The position numbers were made by a program, and so were the translations under genes. Under the pieces are notes generated by a model. That model did not search any database and was not told the DNA's origin. It saw only the letters and a program-made list of their open reading frames with translations. From positions 62,001-126,000 of the forward strand of contig CAVSSL010000013.1 of assembly GCA_963730585.1 (NCBI GenBank): a stretch of 64,000 nt of DNA, given 5' to 3'. This document shows positions 26,756 through 34,052 of the stretch, one piece after another (the first letter of the stretch is position 1; every line of letters starts with the position of its first letter). The DNA is from Pedococcus_A sp963730585. GTDB taxonomy: Bacteria > Actinomycetota > Actinomycetes > Actinomycetales > Dermatophilaceae.

Positions 26756-26995
26756 TCACCACCAGGACGAGTCGAGCTTGCCCTCGATGCTGCGCAGGTG
26801 GCGCCGGCTGCAGGTCTCGCAGGTCCAGACGTCACGCCCGTTCTCGACACCGCGCGCCCACGTCAGGCGGGCGAGCGCCTCGTCGGCCGGCACGGCGCCG
26901 CACGTGGCGCACACCGGAGGCGCGGACTGCCCCTCCGTCGGCACCCCGGCCACCACCTCGGACGGCGCGTCGGAGGGGTCGCGGCCCGGCGGCAT
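26756..26995 (-). CDS. Small zinc-ribbon hypothetical protein
   Basis: 79 residues. Two CxxC pairs, CATC and CETC (about residues 29-62), with basic, Trp-rich segments. ATG 26995 lies 5 nt after the HhH-GPD stop, so it is the second gene of a pair. A longer frame upstream overlaps the HhH-GPD gene and is rejected. Possible zinc-dependent DNA or RNA binding; not proven. Confidence 0.7.
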   Translation of the reverse strand: MPPGRDPSDAPSEVVAGVPTEGQSAPPVCATCGAVPADEALARLTWARGVENGRDVWTCETCSRRHLRSIEGKLDSSWW

Positions 26996-27000
26996 ACCGG

Positions 27001-27609
27001 TCAGGCCTTCTTCGCGCCGGAAGTCTTGGCCGCCGCCTTGGCGGCCTGCTTGGCGGACTGTTTGAAGGCCCGCACCTTCTGGAGCGAGACGTCGTCGACG
27101 ACGTCGGCGACCGAGCGGAAGGAGCCGTCCTCGGCGTAGGGGCCGATGGCCTCCTGCCAGCCGGAGGGCTGGACGCCGAGCTGCTTGCCGAGCAGGGCTG
27201 CGAAGATGCGCGCCTTCTGGTCGCCGAAGCCGGGCAGCGCCTTGAGCCTGGCCAGCAGGTCGGGGCCGTCGGCGGCCTCGGTCCAGATCGTCTCGGCGCG
27301 ACCGCCGTACTCGTCGCGCACGACGGCCGCGAGCGCCTGGACGCGCCCGGCCATCGAGCGGCCGTAGCGGTGGATCGCCGGCGGCGTCGAGCACAGGTCG
27401 GCGAAGGCCTCCGGCTCGGCCTCGGCGATGCGCGCCGGGTCGAGGGTGCCGAACCGGTCGAGGATCTTGGCCGGCCCCCGGAAGGCGTGCTCCATGGGGT
27501 ACTGCTGGTCGAGCAGCATGCCCACGAGCAGCGCGAACGGGTCGCTGCTCAGCACCTCGTCGGCGTGGGCGTCCTGGGCGATGCGGATCGTGGGCTGCGC
27601 GGTGGCCAT
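27001..27609 (-). CDS. HhH-GPD superfamily base-excision DNA repair protein
   Basis: 202 residues. Family features: LLVGMLLDQQYPMEHAF, the helix-hairpin-helix LKALPGFGDQKARIF (about residues 125-140) and an Ala/Lys-rich basic tail (SAKQAAKAAAKTSGAKK). HhH-GPD glycosylases remove damaged bases; the catalytic Asp and substrate class are not clear here. ATG 27609 has TACGCT 6 nt upstream and no ribosome site, so probably leaderless. Confidence 0.85.
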   Translation of the reverse strand: MATAQPTIRIAQDAHADEVLSSDPFALLVGMLLDQQYPMEHAFRGPAKILDRFGTLDPARIAEAEPEAFADLCSTPPAIHRYGRSMAGRVQALAAVVRDEYGGRAETIWTEAADGPDLLARLKALPGFGDQKARIFAALLGKQLGVQPSGWQEAIGPYAEDGSFRSVADVVDDVSLQKVRAFKQSAKQAAKAAAKTSGAKKA

Positions 27610-27650
27610 GGCCGCAGCGTAGCCAGCGCGTCTCGGTGCAGGTAGACGAC

Positions 27651-29160
27651 TCAGTGCAGGTAGATGAAGCCGGGCCCCTCGTCGCGGTAGGGGATCCCCA
27701 GCGCGTCGAGCGCCGGCGCCCACGAGCCGGTCACCGTCTGGTCGGCTCCCTCGAACCCGTGGTCGGCGGTCAGCAGGAACGTCACCTCGTCGGTGAGGCC
27801 GAGCGCGTCGAGGTGGTCGAGGAACGCGACGAGCCGGCGGTCGGCCTGGCGCAGCGAGTCGCGCGCCATGTCCGAGCGCGGACCGCCCCCGTGGTGACCG
27901 GCGTCGGTGACGACGTTGGCCCACCAGGTCAGCACCGGCGCCGCCGCCGGGTCCGCGAACAGCTGGAGCATCTGCTGGAGGCCGAGGTCGTCGACCTGCA
28001 CGCCCCAGCGGAAGTAGCGGTCGTGCGAGGTAGTCGGCGTTGCCGAGGAACGGCGAGGTGTGCGGGTCGGGCAGCTGGTCGCCCAGGCCGCCGGCGCCCC
28101 GGCTGTTGCCGCTGGCGCGGATGATCTGCATGGTCGCGTAGTCCGCACCCCGGTCGATCGCCTCGTCGACGCTGGCGGTGCGCGGGGCCTCGCGGGGCTC
28201 GACGTGGTCGTTCACCATCTCGAACACGGTGCGCGCCTCCGGGTGCAGCCACTCGGCACTGCGGTGCCACGTCGCCTCGTCGTTGGGCACGACGCGCTCG
28301 CCGGTCGCCCGGTCGAAGTAGACGTTGCCGAGCACGCCGTGCCTCCCGGGCCCGAGACCCGTGAGGATCGAGGTGTGGTTGGTCAGCGTCACGCTGGGGA
28401 ACTCGGCCACCGCACCACCGCGCAGGGCGACGCCCCGCTCGATGAGGCGGGCGACACCCGGCAGCTCACCGGTCTCCGCCAGGTGCAGCAGGTCGCTGCA
28501 GTGGGCGCCGTCCCACAGGATGCCGACCACCCGGCGCCGCTGCCCTTCGGGCAGCGGCTCGAGGTATGCCGTGAGCGGCCTTCCGTCGAGCGGATCACCC
28601 TCTCCGTCAACGAGATCCGCGTCGGGGACGCCGGCGAGGTGTGCCAGCGTCGGGCCGACGTCGATCAGCCGGGCGTGCTCGTCGACGAACGAGCGGCGGG
28701 TGACGCGGGCCCCGGAGAGGATCAGCGGGGCGCGCGACTGGATGACGTCGAGCGAGCCGTGCTCGCCATGGTGGCCGCCCTCGTCCGGGAAGAAGTGGCG
28801 CGGCGTGTGCACCACGGCGACGTCGGGGCTGCGCTCGGGGTGCGCGAACAGCGAGAGGATGCGCTCGGCGGCATACGGGTAGGCGTTGTCGGTCGAGACC
28901 CGCGGCCCCTCCTGCTCGATCTCGCGCTCGTAGGGCAGGAAGGCCATCGGGTCCTCGCTGGCCACGGGGTCGGCGCCCTCGAGCACCTCGTGCCGGCCGC
29001 CGGGGTGCAGGCGCACCCGGCCGAGGTGGTTGGCGGCGTGGGCCACCGGCTGGCCGTCGCCGCCGGGTTCCACCCACAGGACGAGGTCGACCATCGGGGC
29101 GAGCTCGGGAGCGCAGAGGGCTGCGATGACGGCGTCGCGGGACCCGGCTTTCATGTTCAC
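27651..29160 (-). pseudogene. Alkaline-phosphatase-superfamily phosphodiesterase, interrupted by one frameshift
   Basis: About 500 residues if read through. The first frame carries RRVVGILWDGAHCSDLLHL, PSVTLTNHTSILTG (catalytic Thr region) and GADYATMQIIRASG; near 28027 the frame breaks and continues one base over with HDRYFRWGVQVDDLG, WWANVVTDAGHH and LLTADHGFEG (metal-binding Asp-His). These are type I nucleotide pyrophosphatase/phosphodiesterase features. One extra base explains the break. I take GTG 29160 as start: TAGGGT lies 8 nt upstream and there is no ribosome site; ATG 29154 is the alternative. It may be an error of assembly. Confidence 0.8.
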
Positions 29161-29200
29161 AGGGCGACACCCTAGGGGCGCAGCCGGCCTCGACAACGAC

Positions 29201-29233
29201 GAACCCACCCGGACACGATGTCCGGGTGGGTTC
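29201..29233 (-). terminator. Terminator downstream of the small basic protein gene
   Basis: Perfect 15-bp stem GAACCCACCCGGACA with loop CGA and exact complement, then a short T-rich run on the minus strand. It ends transcripts coming from 29269-29400. Confidence 0.8.
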
Positions 29234-29268
29234 GCTTCCTGGTGCGGGAGGTCATCGGGTGCGTGACC

Positions 29269-29400
29269 TCAACGAGCCAGCATGCGCGGCAGCTGCAGCA
29301 TCAGCTCCTGCTGCGCGCGCCGCTCGAGCTGGCGCTGGAACTCCCGCTGGCGGCGCCGGCGATGGGCGCGGGCGAGGTCGGCGTGCAAGGCCTGGAACAT
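29269..29400 (-). CDS. Small Arg/Gln-rich protein
   Basis: 43 residues from ATG 29400, with AGGAG 7 nt upstream. It is an amphipathic, strongly basic helix (MFQALHADLARAHRRRRQR) rich in Gln and Leu, and is followed by a perfect terminator. The clean ribosome site, good codon use and terminator make it a likely real gene. It lies downstream of whiB7 on the same strand. No family recognised. Confidence 0.6.
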   Translation of the reverse strand: MFQALHADLARAHRRRRQREFQRQLERRAQQELMLQLPRMLAR

Positions 29401-29520
29401 GGTGGATCTCCTGGTGAGGACGAGTGTGAAGTCGGATAGGGTGGGTGCGACCCGTGGGATCGGCGGCAACGGCCGAGCCCACGAGCGCACCGGAGGTGTG
29501 GAGGGCGGTGGTGGTCGTCA

Positions 29521-29808
29521 TCAAGCGGCCACCGGGTTCTTGCGCGGACGCCCACGGGGACGCTTGCGGGCGACGATCGCTCCCTGGATGAAGAGCTCAC
29601 CGCCCCAGACGCCCCACGGCTCTGCGCGGTCGATGGCTCCCGCCAGGCAGGCGGCGCGGGCCGGGCAGGTCCCGCAGAGCGCCTTGGCGAACTCGACTCC
29701 CTCCGGGCTCTCGGCGAACCACAGCTCGGCGTCGTTCTCTCGACACGGGATGCCGTCGCCAGCCACGGCGGCCTGCTCGTTCAGGTCGTGGAGTGCGCTC
29801 AGTTGCAT
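29521..29808 (-). CDS. whiB7: WhiB7 transcriptional regulator
   Basis: 95 residues. The 4Fe-4S cluster cysteines are C22, C45, C48 and C54 (CGTCPARAAC), followed by the G(V)WGG turn at 66-70, and the AT-hook RGRPRK at 85-90 that distinguishes WhiB7 from other WhiB proteins. WhiB7 partners with the primary sigma factor to switch on intrinsic antibiotic resistance. ATG 29808 has GGGAGG about 8 nt upstream. A long leader (29809 to about 30431) with an ORF, a hairpin and a terminator precedes it, as in the known WhiB7 attenuation control. Confidence 0.95.
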   Translation of the reverse strand: MQLSALHDLNEQAAVAGDGIPCRENDAELWFAESPEGVEFAKALCGTCPARAACLAGAIDRAEPWGVWGGELFIQGAIVARKRPRGRPRKNPVAA

Positions 29809-30023
29809 CGGGTGTCACCTCCCCTTGTCGTCCCCGTCATGGTGTTGACGGCTTCTCGGCTGCTGGTCTGGTCTCCGTCCCCCTGGTGGGGAGCCTTCGA
29901 CCCGTACTGATCGGTGCTGTCCTGCCAACTCATCGGTGTTGCTGCCATCGGTGGTGCTGGTCTGCCTTTTCTGTCGGTGGTCCGAGGCAAACCCGTCTGT
30001 GGAACCCCGTACGGGGAAACAGA

Positions 30024-30060
30024 AAGGCCGCGGATCCCGGATGTCGGGTTCCGCGGCCTT
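30024..30060 (-). terminator. Attenuator terminator in the whiB7 leader
   Basis: Stem of 11 bp (AAGGCCGCGGA at 30024-30034 with TCCGCGGCCTT at 30050-30060) extended by an inner CCCG/CGGG pair, then TCTGTTTCC on the minus strand: an intrinsic terminator placed 215 bases before the whiB7 ATG. A competing imperfect hairpin (about 30064-30099) overlaps the stop of the leader ORF. By analogy with mycobacteria, ribosome stalling on the leader ORF could change which structure forms. Confidence 0.75.
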
Positions 30061-30083
30061 GAAAGAGACCTGGGGGCTTTCGC

Positions 30084-30350
30084 CTAGACAGGTGGCTCTC
30101 CAGTGCGGAGGTGTACGACATCCATGTGGGTGAGAACGGTGGTCTGCGGGGCGGTGGCGCCGAAGCGACCGGCGTAGAAGGCCGGGCGCACCTTGACGCC
30201 GGACACACCGCGGGCATCGGAGGCGACGGTGGACACACGGGTCCCCTGGGCCGAGGCGCCGGTGGCCGCGAGACGAATCGGGTTGGCCTGCGGGCACACG
30301 GAACCGACGCCGGAGATCTGCGTCGCGATCGTCATGGTGATGCTCTCCAT
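30084..30350 (-). CDS. 88-codon leader ORF upstream of whiB7
   Basis: 88 residues from ATG 30350, with AAGGAGG 10 nt upstream; a GTG at 30359 is in frame. The codons have clear high-GC third positions through most of the ORF, then shift to rarer ones in the last dozen (VVHLRTGEPPV), where the RNA also forms the hairpin around the stop. The protein is Ala/Thr/Val-rich with no clear domain. It sits between the promoter and the attenuator terminator, so it is a leader ORF rather than an independent gene, though a second role cannot be ruled out. Confidence 0.7.
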   Translation of the reverse strand: MESITMTIATQISGVGSVCPQANPIRLAATGASAQGTRVSTVASDARGVSGVKVRPAFYAGRFGATAPQTTVLTHMDVVHLRTGEPPV

Positions 30351-30438
30351 CAGGGCCACCCCTCCTTCTGTGTCTCGCTGGGACTTGGTCTCTGGTCAGG
30401 TCGCCGGCCACCTGGGCCGTCGGGCTTGACGTTCGAAA

Positions 30439-30480
30439 AGAGTAGCCGCTGCCGAGAAGGGCCAGCAACGTATTTATCGA
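30439..30480 (-). promoter_or_regulatory. Probable WhiB7-dependent promoter of whiB7
   Basis: On the minus strand: ATAAATA (30471-30477), then TTGCTG (-35, 30463-30468), an 18-nt spacer and TACTCT (-10, 30439-30444). An AT-rich block directly upstream of the -35 element is the known target of the WhiB7 AT-hook, so this fits autoregulation. The transcript would start near 30431, giving a leader of about 620 nt. Confidence 0.65.
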
Positions 30481-30511
30481 GATTTCTGCCAAGAATTGAC
30501 AGATCTTCTCG

Positions 30512-32707
30512 TCAGTTCGCCAACTCCGTTGCCGCAGAGGCACTTTCAACATCACCGTCGACAGCACTGGCGACGACCTCCGAGACGTCGGCACCACCGA
30601 GGATCGCGAGGACCTGCGCGCCGTAGAGACCGAGCTTGCGCGCCCCCACTCCGGCGATCCGGGACAGATCGGACTCGCTCGCGGGCTCGGCCTCGGCAAT
30701 GGCGGTCAGGGTGGCGTCGGTGAAGACGACGTAGGCAGGGACGCTGGCCCCGCGCGCCGTGGCCAGCCGCCACTCGCGCAGCCGTTCGAAGGTCGCCTCG
30801 TTGTAGCTCGGCGGGCACTCGTCGCAGCGGCCGGTCTTGCGCTGGGCGGCGGTGACCAGCTCCGCGCCGCAGCCCTTGCACTTCGCGGGCAGCGAGGGCT
30901 TGAGGCTGCTCCCCCGGCTCCCGGCCGCTCGGGCGGTCTTGCGCTGGGCCCGCGCGCCGTCACCGAGGATGCTGGTGGTGCCGTCGAGGAACCGCGACGG
31001 CCTCCGCGACGCCCGCGCCCCCGGTGTGCGGGCGCCGGCCCATGACAGGCGCAGCTCGCGGCGGGCGCGCGTCATGCCGACGTACATCAGGCGCCGCTCC
31101 TCCTCGATCGCCTCCGCGGTGTCGGCCATCGTGATGGGCAGGAAGCCGTCGGAGCACCCGGCGAGGAAGACGGTGTCCCACTCCAGGCCCTTGGCCGCGT
31201 GGAGCGACGCCAACGTCACGCCCTGCACCGTGGGGGCGTGCTGGGCTGCCGCCCGTTCATCGAGCTCGCGCACGAACTCCGGCATCCGCGCGTCCGGGTT
31301 CGTGGCCTCCAGCTCGTCGGCCAGGGCCGCGAGCGCAGCGAGCGACTCCCACCGCTCACGGGTGGCCCCGCCGCTGTTCGGCGCCTCACGGCTCCACCCG
31401 GCGCCGACGAGGACGTCGCGCACGAGCTCCGGCAGCGGCTTGCTCGCGTCGTCGGAGCGGGCCGCCCCCCGCATCAGGAGGATGGCGTCGCGCACCTCCT
31501 TGCGGGCGAAGAAGCGTTCGCCGCCGCGCACGAGGTAGGGGATGTCGCGCTCGGCGAGCGCCGACTCGAAGGCCTCGGACTGTCCGTTGGTGCGGAACAG
31601 GATGGCGATGTCGGCGGGCGAGGCGCCAGACGCCACGCGCTCGGCGATCTCGCCGGCGATGGCCGCCGCCTCGGCCGGGTCGTCAGGATGGGCCGAGAGC
31701 ACCGGCTGGGGTCCGGGGGCGCCCTGCGCCTCGAGCTGGACGCTGTGGCTGCGGGCCTGGCCTCCCGGCCCCCGCACGACCAGGTTGGCCAGCGAGACGA
31801 TCTGCGGGGTGGAGCGGTAGTTGCGCACGAGCCGCACCACCCGGGCCTTCGGGTGCTTCGTGGTGAAGCCGAGCAGGTGCCGCGGGCTGGCCCCCGTGAA
31901 GGAGTAGATCGTCTGGGCCGGGTCGCCGACGACGCACACGTCGTCGCGCTCCCCCACCCAGAGGTCGAGCAGCCGCTGCTGGAGGGTGTTGACGTCCTGG
32001 TACTCGTCGACGACGAAGTGGCGGTACTGCTGCCGCACGGTGCGGGCGATGTCGTCGTGCTCGGCGAGGATGCCGACGGTGACGAGCAGGACGTCCTCGA
32101 AGTCGATGACGCCCCGGTCGGCCTTGACCTCCTCGTAGACCTCCAGGAGACGGGCCATGCCGGTGGCGTCGATGCCCGGGGGCTCCCGGCGCGCGGCGGT
32201 GGCGGCCGCGGCATACGTCTCGGGGGTGAGCATGTTGACCTTGGCCCACTCCACCTCGGCGGCGAGGTCGCGGAGGCCGGTGCGGTCGAACTGGAGCCGC
32301 AGCGAGGCCGCTGCCTGGGCCACCGCCGGCGCCTTGTGGCTCATCACCTCGGGCGCCGCGCCGCCGATCGCCTGCGGCCAGAAGTAGTGCAGCTGGCGCA
32401 GCGCCGCGGCGTGGAACGTGCGGGCCTGCACCCCGCCCACGCCGAGGTCGCGCAGGCGCGAGCGCATCTCACCGGCGGCCCGCGCCGTGAAGGTCACGGC
32501 CAGCACCCGCTGCGGCTGGTAGGCGCCGGAGAGGACGCCGTAGGCGATGCGGTGGGTGATCGCGCGGGTCTTGCCGGTGCCCGCGCCGGCGAGCACGCAC
32601 ATCGGCCCCAGCGGGCTCGCCGCCACCTCGCGCTGCTCCGGGTCGAGGGCGGCGAGCACGGCGTCGGCGGAGGGGTGGGCAGGGAGGGCGGGGCTGGGCG
32701 TCGGCAT
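30512..32707 (-). CDS. uvrD2: UvrD2-type superfamily I DNA helicase
   Basis: 731 residues. Walker A GAGTGKT at 41-47, motif II VVDEYQDVN, GDPAQTIYSFTG (motif III), LVRNYRSTPQIV (IV), HAAKGLEWD (V) and VGMTRARREL (VI). After the motor come a four-Cys motif (CKGCGAELV ... RCDEC) and a C-terminal HRDC domain, the layout of mycobacterial UvrD2, which is essential there. ATG 32707 is a choice from the frame, which stays open upstream with poor composition. It faces mycoredoxin across about 100 bases. Confidence 0.92.
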   Translation of the reverse strand: MPTPSPALPAHPSADAVLAALDPEQREVAASPLGPMCVLAGAGTGKTRAITHRIAYGVLSGAYQPQRVLAVTFTARAAGEMRSRLRDLGVGGVQARTFHAAALRQLHYFWPQAIGGAAPEVMSHKAPAVAQAAASLRLQFDRTGLRDLAAEVEWAKVNMLTPETYAAAATAARREPPGIDATGMARLLEVYEEVKADRGVIDFEDVLLVTVGILAEHDDIARTVRQQYRHFVVDEYQDVNTLQQRLLDLWVGERDDVCVVGDPAQTIYSFTGASPRHLLGFTTKHPKARVVRLVRNYRSTPQIVSLANLVVRGPGGQARSHSVQLEAQGAPGPQPVLSAHPDDPAEAAAIAGEIAERVASGASPADIAILFRTNGQSEAFESALAERDIPYLVRGGERFFARKEVRDAILLMRGAARSDDASKPLPELVRDVLVGAGWSREAPNSGGATRERWESLAALAALADELEATNPDARMPEFVRELDERAAAQHAPTVQGVTLASLHAAKGLEWDTVFLAGCSDGFLPITMADTAEAIEEERRLMYVGMTRARRELRLSWAGARTPGARASRRPSRFLDGTTSILGDGARAQRKTARAAGSRGSSLKPSLPAKCKGCGAELVTAAQRKTGRCDECPPSYNEATFERLREWRLATARGASVPAYVVFTDATLTAIAEAEPASESDLSRIAGVGARKLGLYGAQVLAILGGADVSEVVASAVDGDVESASAATELAN

Positions 32708-32748
32708 CGCAGGTGAGTCTCTCAGATGCCACCGACGCGACTCGCCCG

Positions 32749-32774
32749 GGAAGTTTTGGGAGGATTGCGGCGTT
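32749..32774 (+). promoter_or_regulatory. SigR/SigH-like promoter of the mycoredoxin gene
   Basis: GGAAG (32749-32753), then exactly 18 nt, then GTT (32772-32774), matching the actinobacterial disulfide-stress sigma pattern GGAA(T)-N18-GTT with one difference in the last base of the first element. Transcription would start about 30 nt before the ATG at 32814. Confidence 0.55.
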
Positions 32775-32813
32775 GACGCCCCTGGTAATTGACCCCTCAA
32801 CGAGAGCAGATTC

Positions 32814-33071
32814 ATGACCATCGAGGCACCCGCCCCCGGCACCGTCACCATGTTCACCACCTCCTGGTGCGGCTACTGCGTCCGGCTCAAGTCGCAGATG
32901 GGCCGTGAGGGGATCAACTACACCGAGGTGAACATCGAGGAGCACCCGTCGAGCGCGGAGTTCGTCATGAAGGTCAACGGTGGCAACCAGACGGTGCCGA
33001 CCCTGCTCTTCCCCGACGGTTCGGCGGCCACCAACCCCTCGATCAACGAGGTCAAGGCCCGCCTCTCCTGA
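32814..33071 (+). CDS. mrx1: Mycoredoxin (Mrx1-like glutaredoxin)
   Basis: 85 residues. Active-site CGYC (C19, C22) in a glutaredoxin fold and TVPTLLFPDG with the conserved cis-Pro. Mycoredoxin reduces mixed disulfides with mycothiol in actinobacteria. ATG 32814 with a weak AGAG site. It lies opposite uvrD2, as in mycobacteria, and has a SigR-like promoter, consistent with thiol-stress induction. Confidence 0.92.
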   Translation: MTIEAPAPGTVTMFTTSWCGYCVRLKSQMGREGINYTEVNIEEHPSSAEFVMKVNGGNQTVPTLLFPDGSAATNPSINEVKARLS

Positions 33072-33095
33072 GGCCGCCCCCGCCGCTCCTGCCCC

Positions 33096-34010
33096 TCACG
33101 GGACGGGCGGCGCCTCGCCCAGCCAGTGCTCGATCAGGCTGCGCGCGATCGACAGCCGCGGCGGGATGCCCGTGGTGCCCGCCGCCAGCTCGGCCACCAG
33201 CTCCTCGCGGGTGACCCACCGGGCCTCGGCGATCTCGCCGTCCTGCAGCACGAGGTCGGTGTCGAGCGCTCGCGCGGTGAAGCCCAGCATCAGCGACGAC
33301 GGGAACGGCCACGGCTGGTTGCCGAGGAAGCGCACGTCAGTCACGCGCACCCCCACCTCCTCGTGGACCTCACGGGCCACGGCCGCCTCCAGGCTCTCCC
33401 CCGGCTCCACGAACCCGGCCAGCACCGAGTAGCGCCGCTCGGCCCACTGCGGGCCGCGCGCCAGGAGCAGCCGCCCGTCGTCGTCGACCACCGCCATGAT
33501 CACGGCCGGGTCGGTGCGCGGGTAGTGCTCGCTGCCGTCGGCCGGGCAGCGCCGCAGCCAGCCGCCCTGCTGCGGCTGCGTCGGCGTGCCGCAGCGCGGG
33601 CAGTGGCCGTGGGCGCGGTGCCAGTTGAGCAGGCCCAGCGCCGTCGTCATCAGGCCGGCGTCCCGGTCGTCGAGCTCGACCCCCACCTGGCGCAGGGTGC
33701 GCAGGTCGCGGGCGTCGGCACTGTCGGCCGCCGTCTCGTCCACGGCGACGTATGCCGTGCCGTCACCGTCCTCGCCCAGGAAGACGGCGAGCGCGGTCCG
33801 GTCCGAGGGCAGCGGGCTCCTCAGCGCCAGGCTCGGGCGCCCGTCCTGCTGGCACACCTCGGCGGAGCCGTCGACGACCGCGAGCACGCGCGTCGCCGGG
33901 TCGGCGAGCAGGTGCTCGAGCAGCTCCGGGTCGGCACGCCGGTGCGCCGCACGGTCGAGCGCGGTCCGGGCGAGGGACAGATTCGCGAGACTTTCGGGGG
34001 GTCGGCCCAC
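33096..34010 (-). CDS. nudC: NAD(+) diphosphatase (NudC)
   Basis: 304 residues. Zinc ribbon CPRC (about residue 140) in the middle, the Nudix box GFVEPGESLEAAVAREVHEEVG, and NQPWPFPSSLM, the NudC-defining SQPWPFPxS motif. It cleaves NADH and may remove NAD caps from RNA. GTG 34010 has TAGGGT 7 nt upstream, with no ribosome site, so it is leaderless. The long open frame to 35270 overlaps the phosphotransferase and is a shadow. Confidence 0.92.
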   Translation of the reverse strand: MGRPPESLANLSLARTALDRAAHRRADPELLEHLLADPATRVLAVVDGSAEVCQQDGRPSLALRSPLPSDRTALAVFLGEDGDGTAYVAVDETAADSADARDLRTLRQVGVELDDRDAGLMTTALGLLNWHRAHGHCPRCGTPTQPQQGGWLRRCPADGSEHYPRTDPAVIMAVVDDDGRLLLARGPQWAERRYSVLAGFVEPGESLEAAVAREVHEEVGVRVTDVRFLGNQPWPFPSSLMLGFTARALDTDLVLQDGEIAEARWVTREELVAELAAGTTGIPPRLSIARSLIEHWLGEAPPVP

Positions 34011-34052
34011 AGGTGCCACCCTAGGGCGCGTCCAGCGCCTACGGTGGGGCGC
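34011..34052. promoter_or_regulatory. 42-bp divergent promoter region with two leaderless -10 boxes
   Basis: On the minus strand TAGGGT (34018-34023) stands 7 nt before the nudC GTG; on the plus strand TACGGT (34040-34045) stands 7 nt before the phosphotransferase GTG. Both are TANNGT boxes at the spacing of leaderless promoters. There is no room for a Shine-Dalgarno. Confidence 0.65.

Noticed and set aside
29799..29990. 63-codon frame overlapping the whiB7 start
   Set aside because: Out of frame with whiB7, poor codon pattern, and it lies in an RNA-structured leader. A 13-codon sub-frame ending at TGA across the whiB7 ATG may be a chance overlap.
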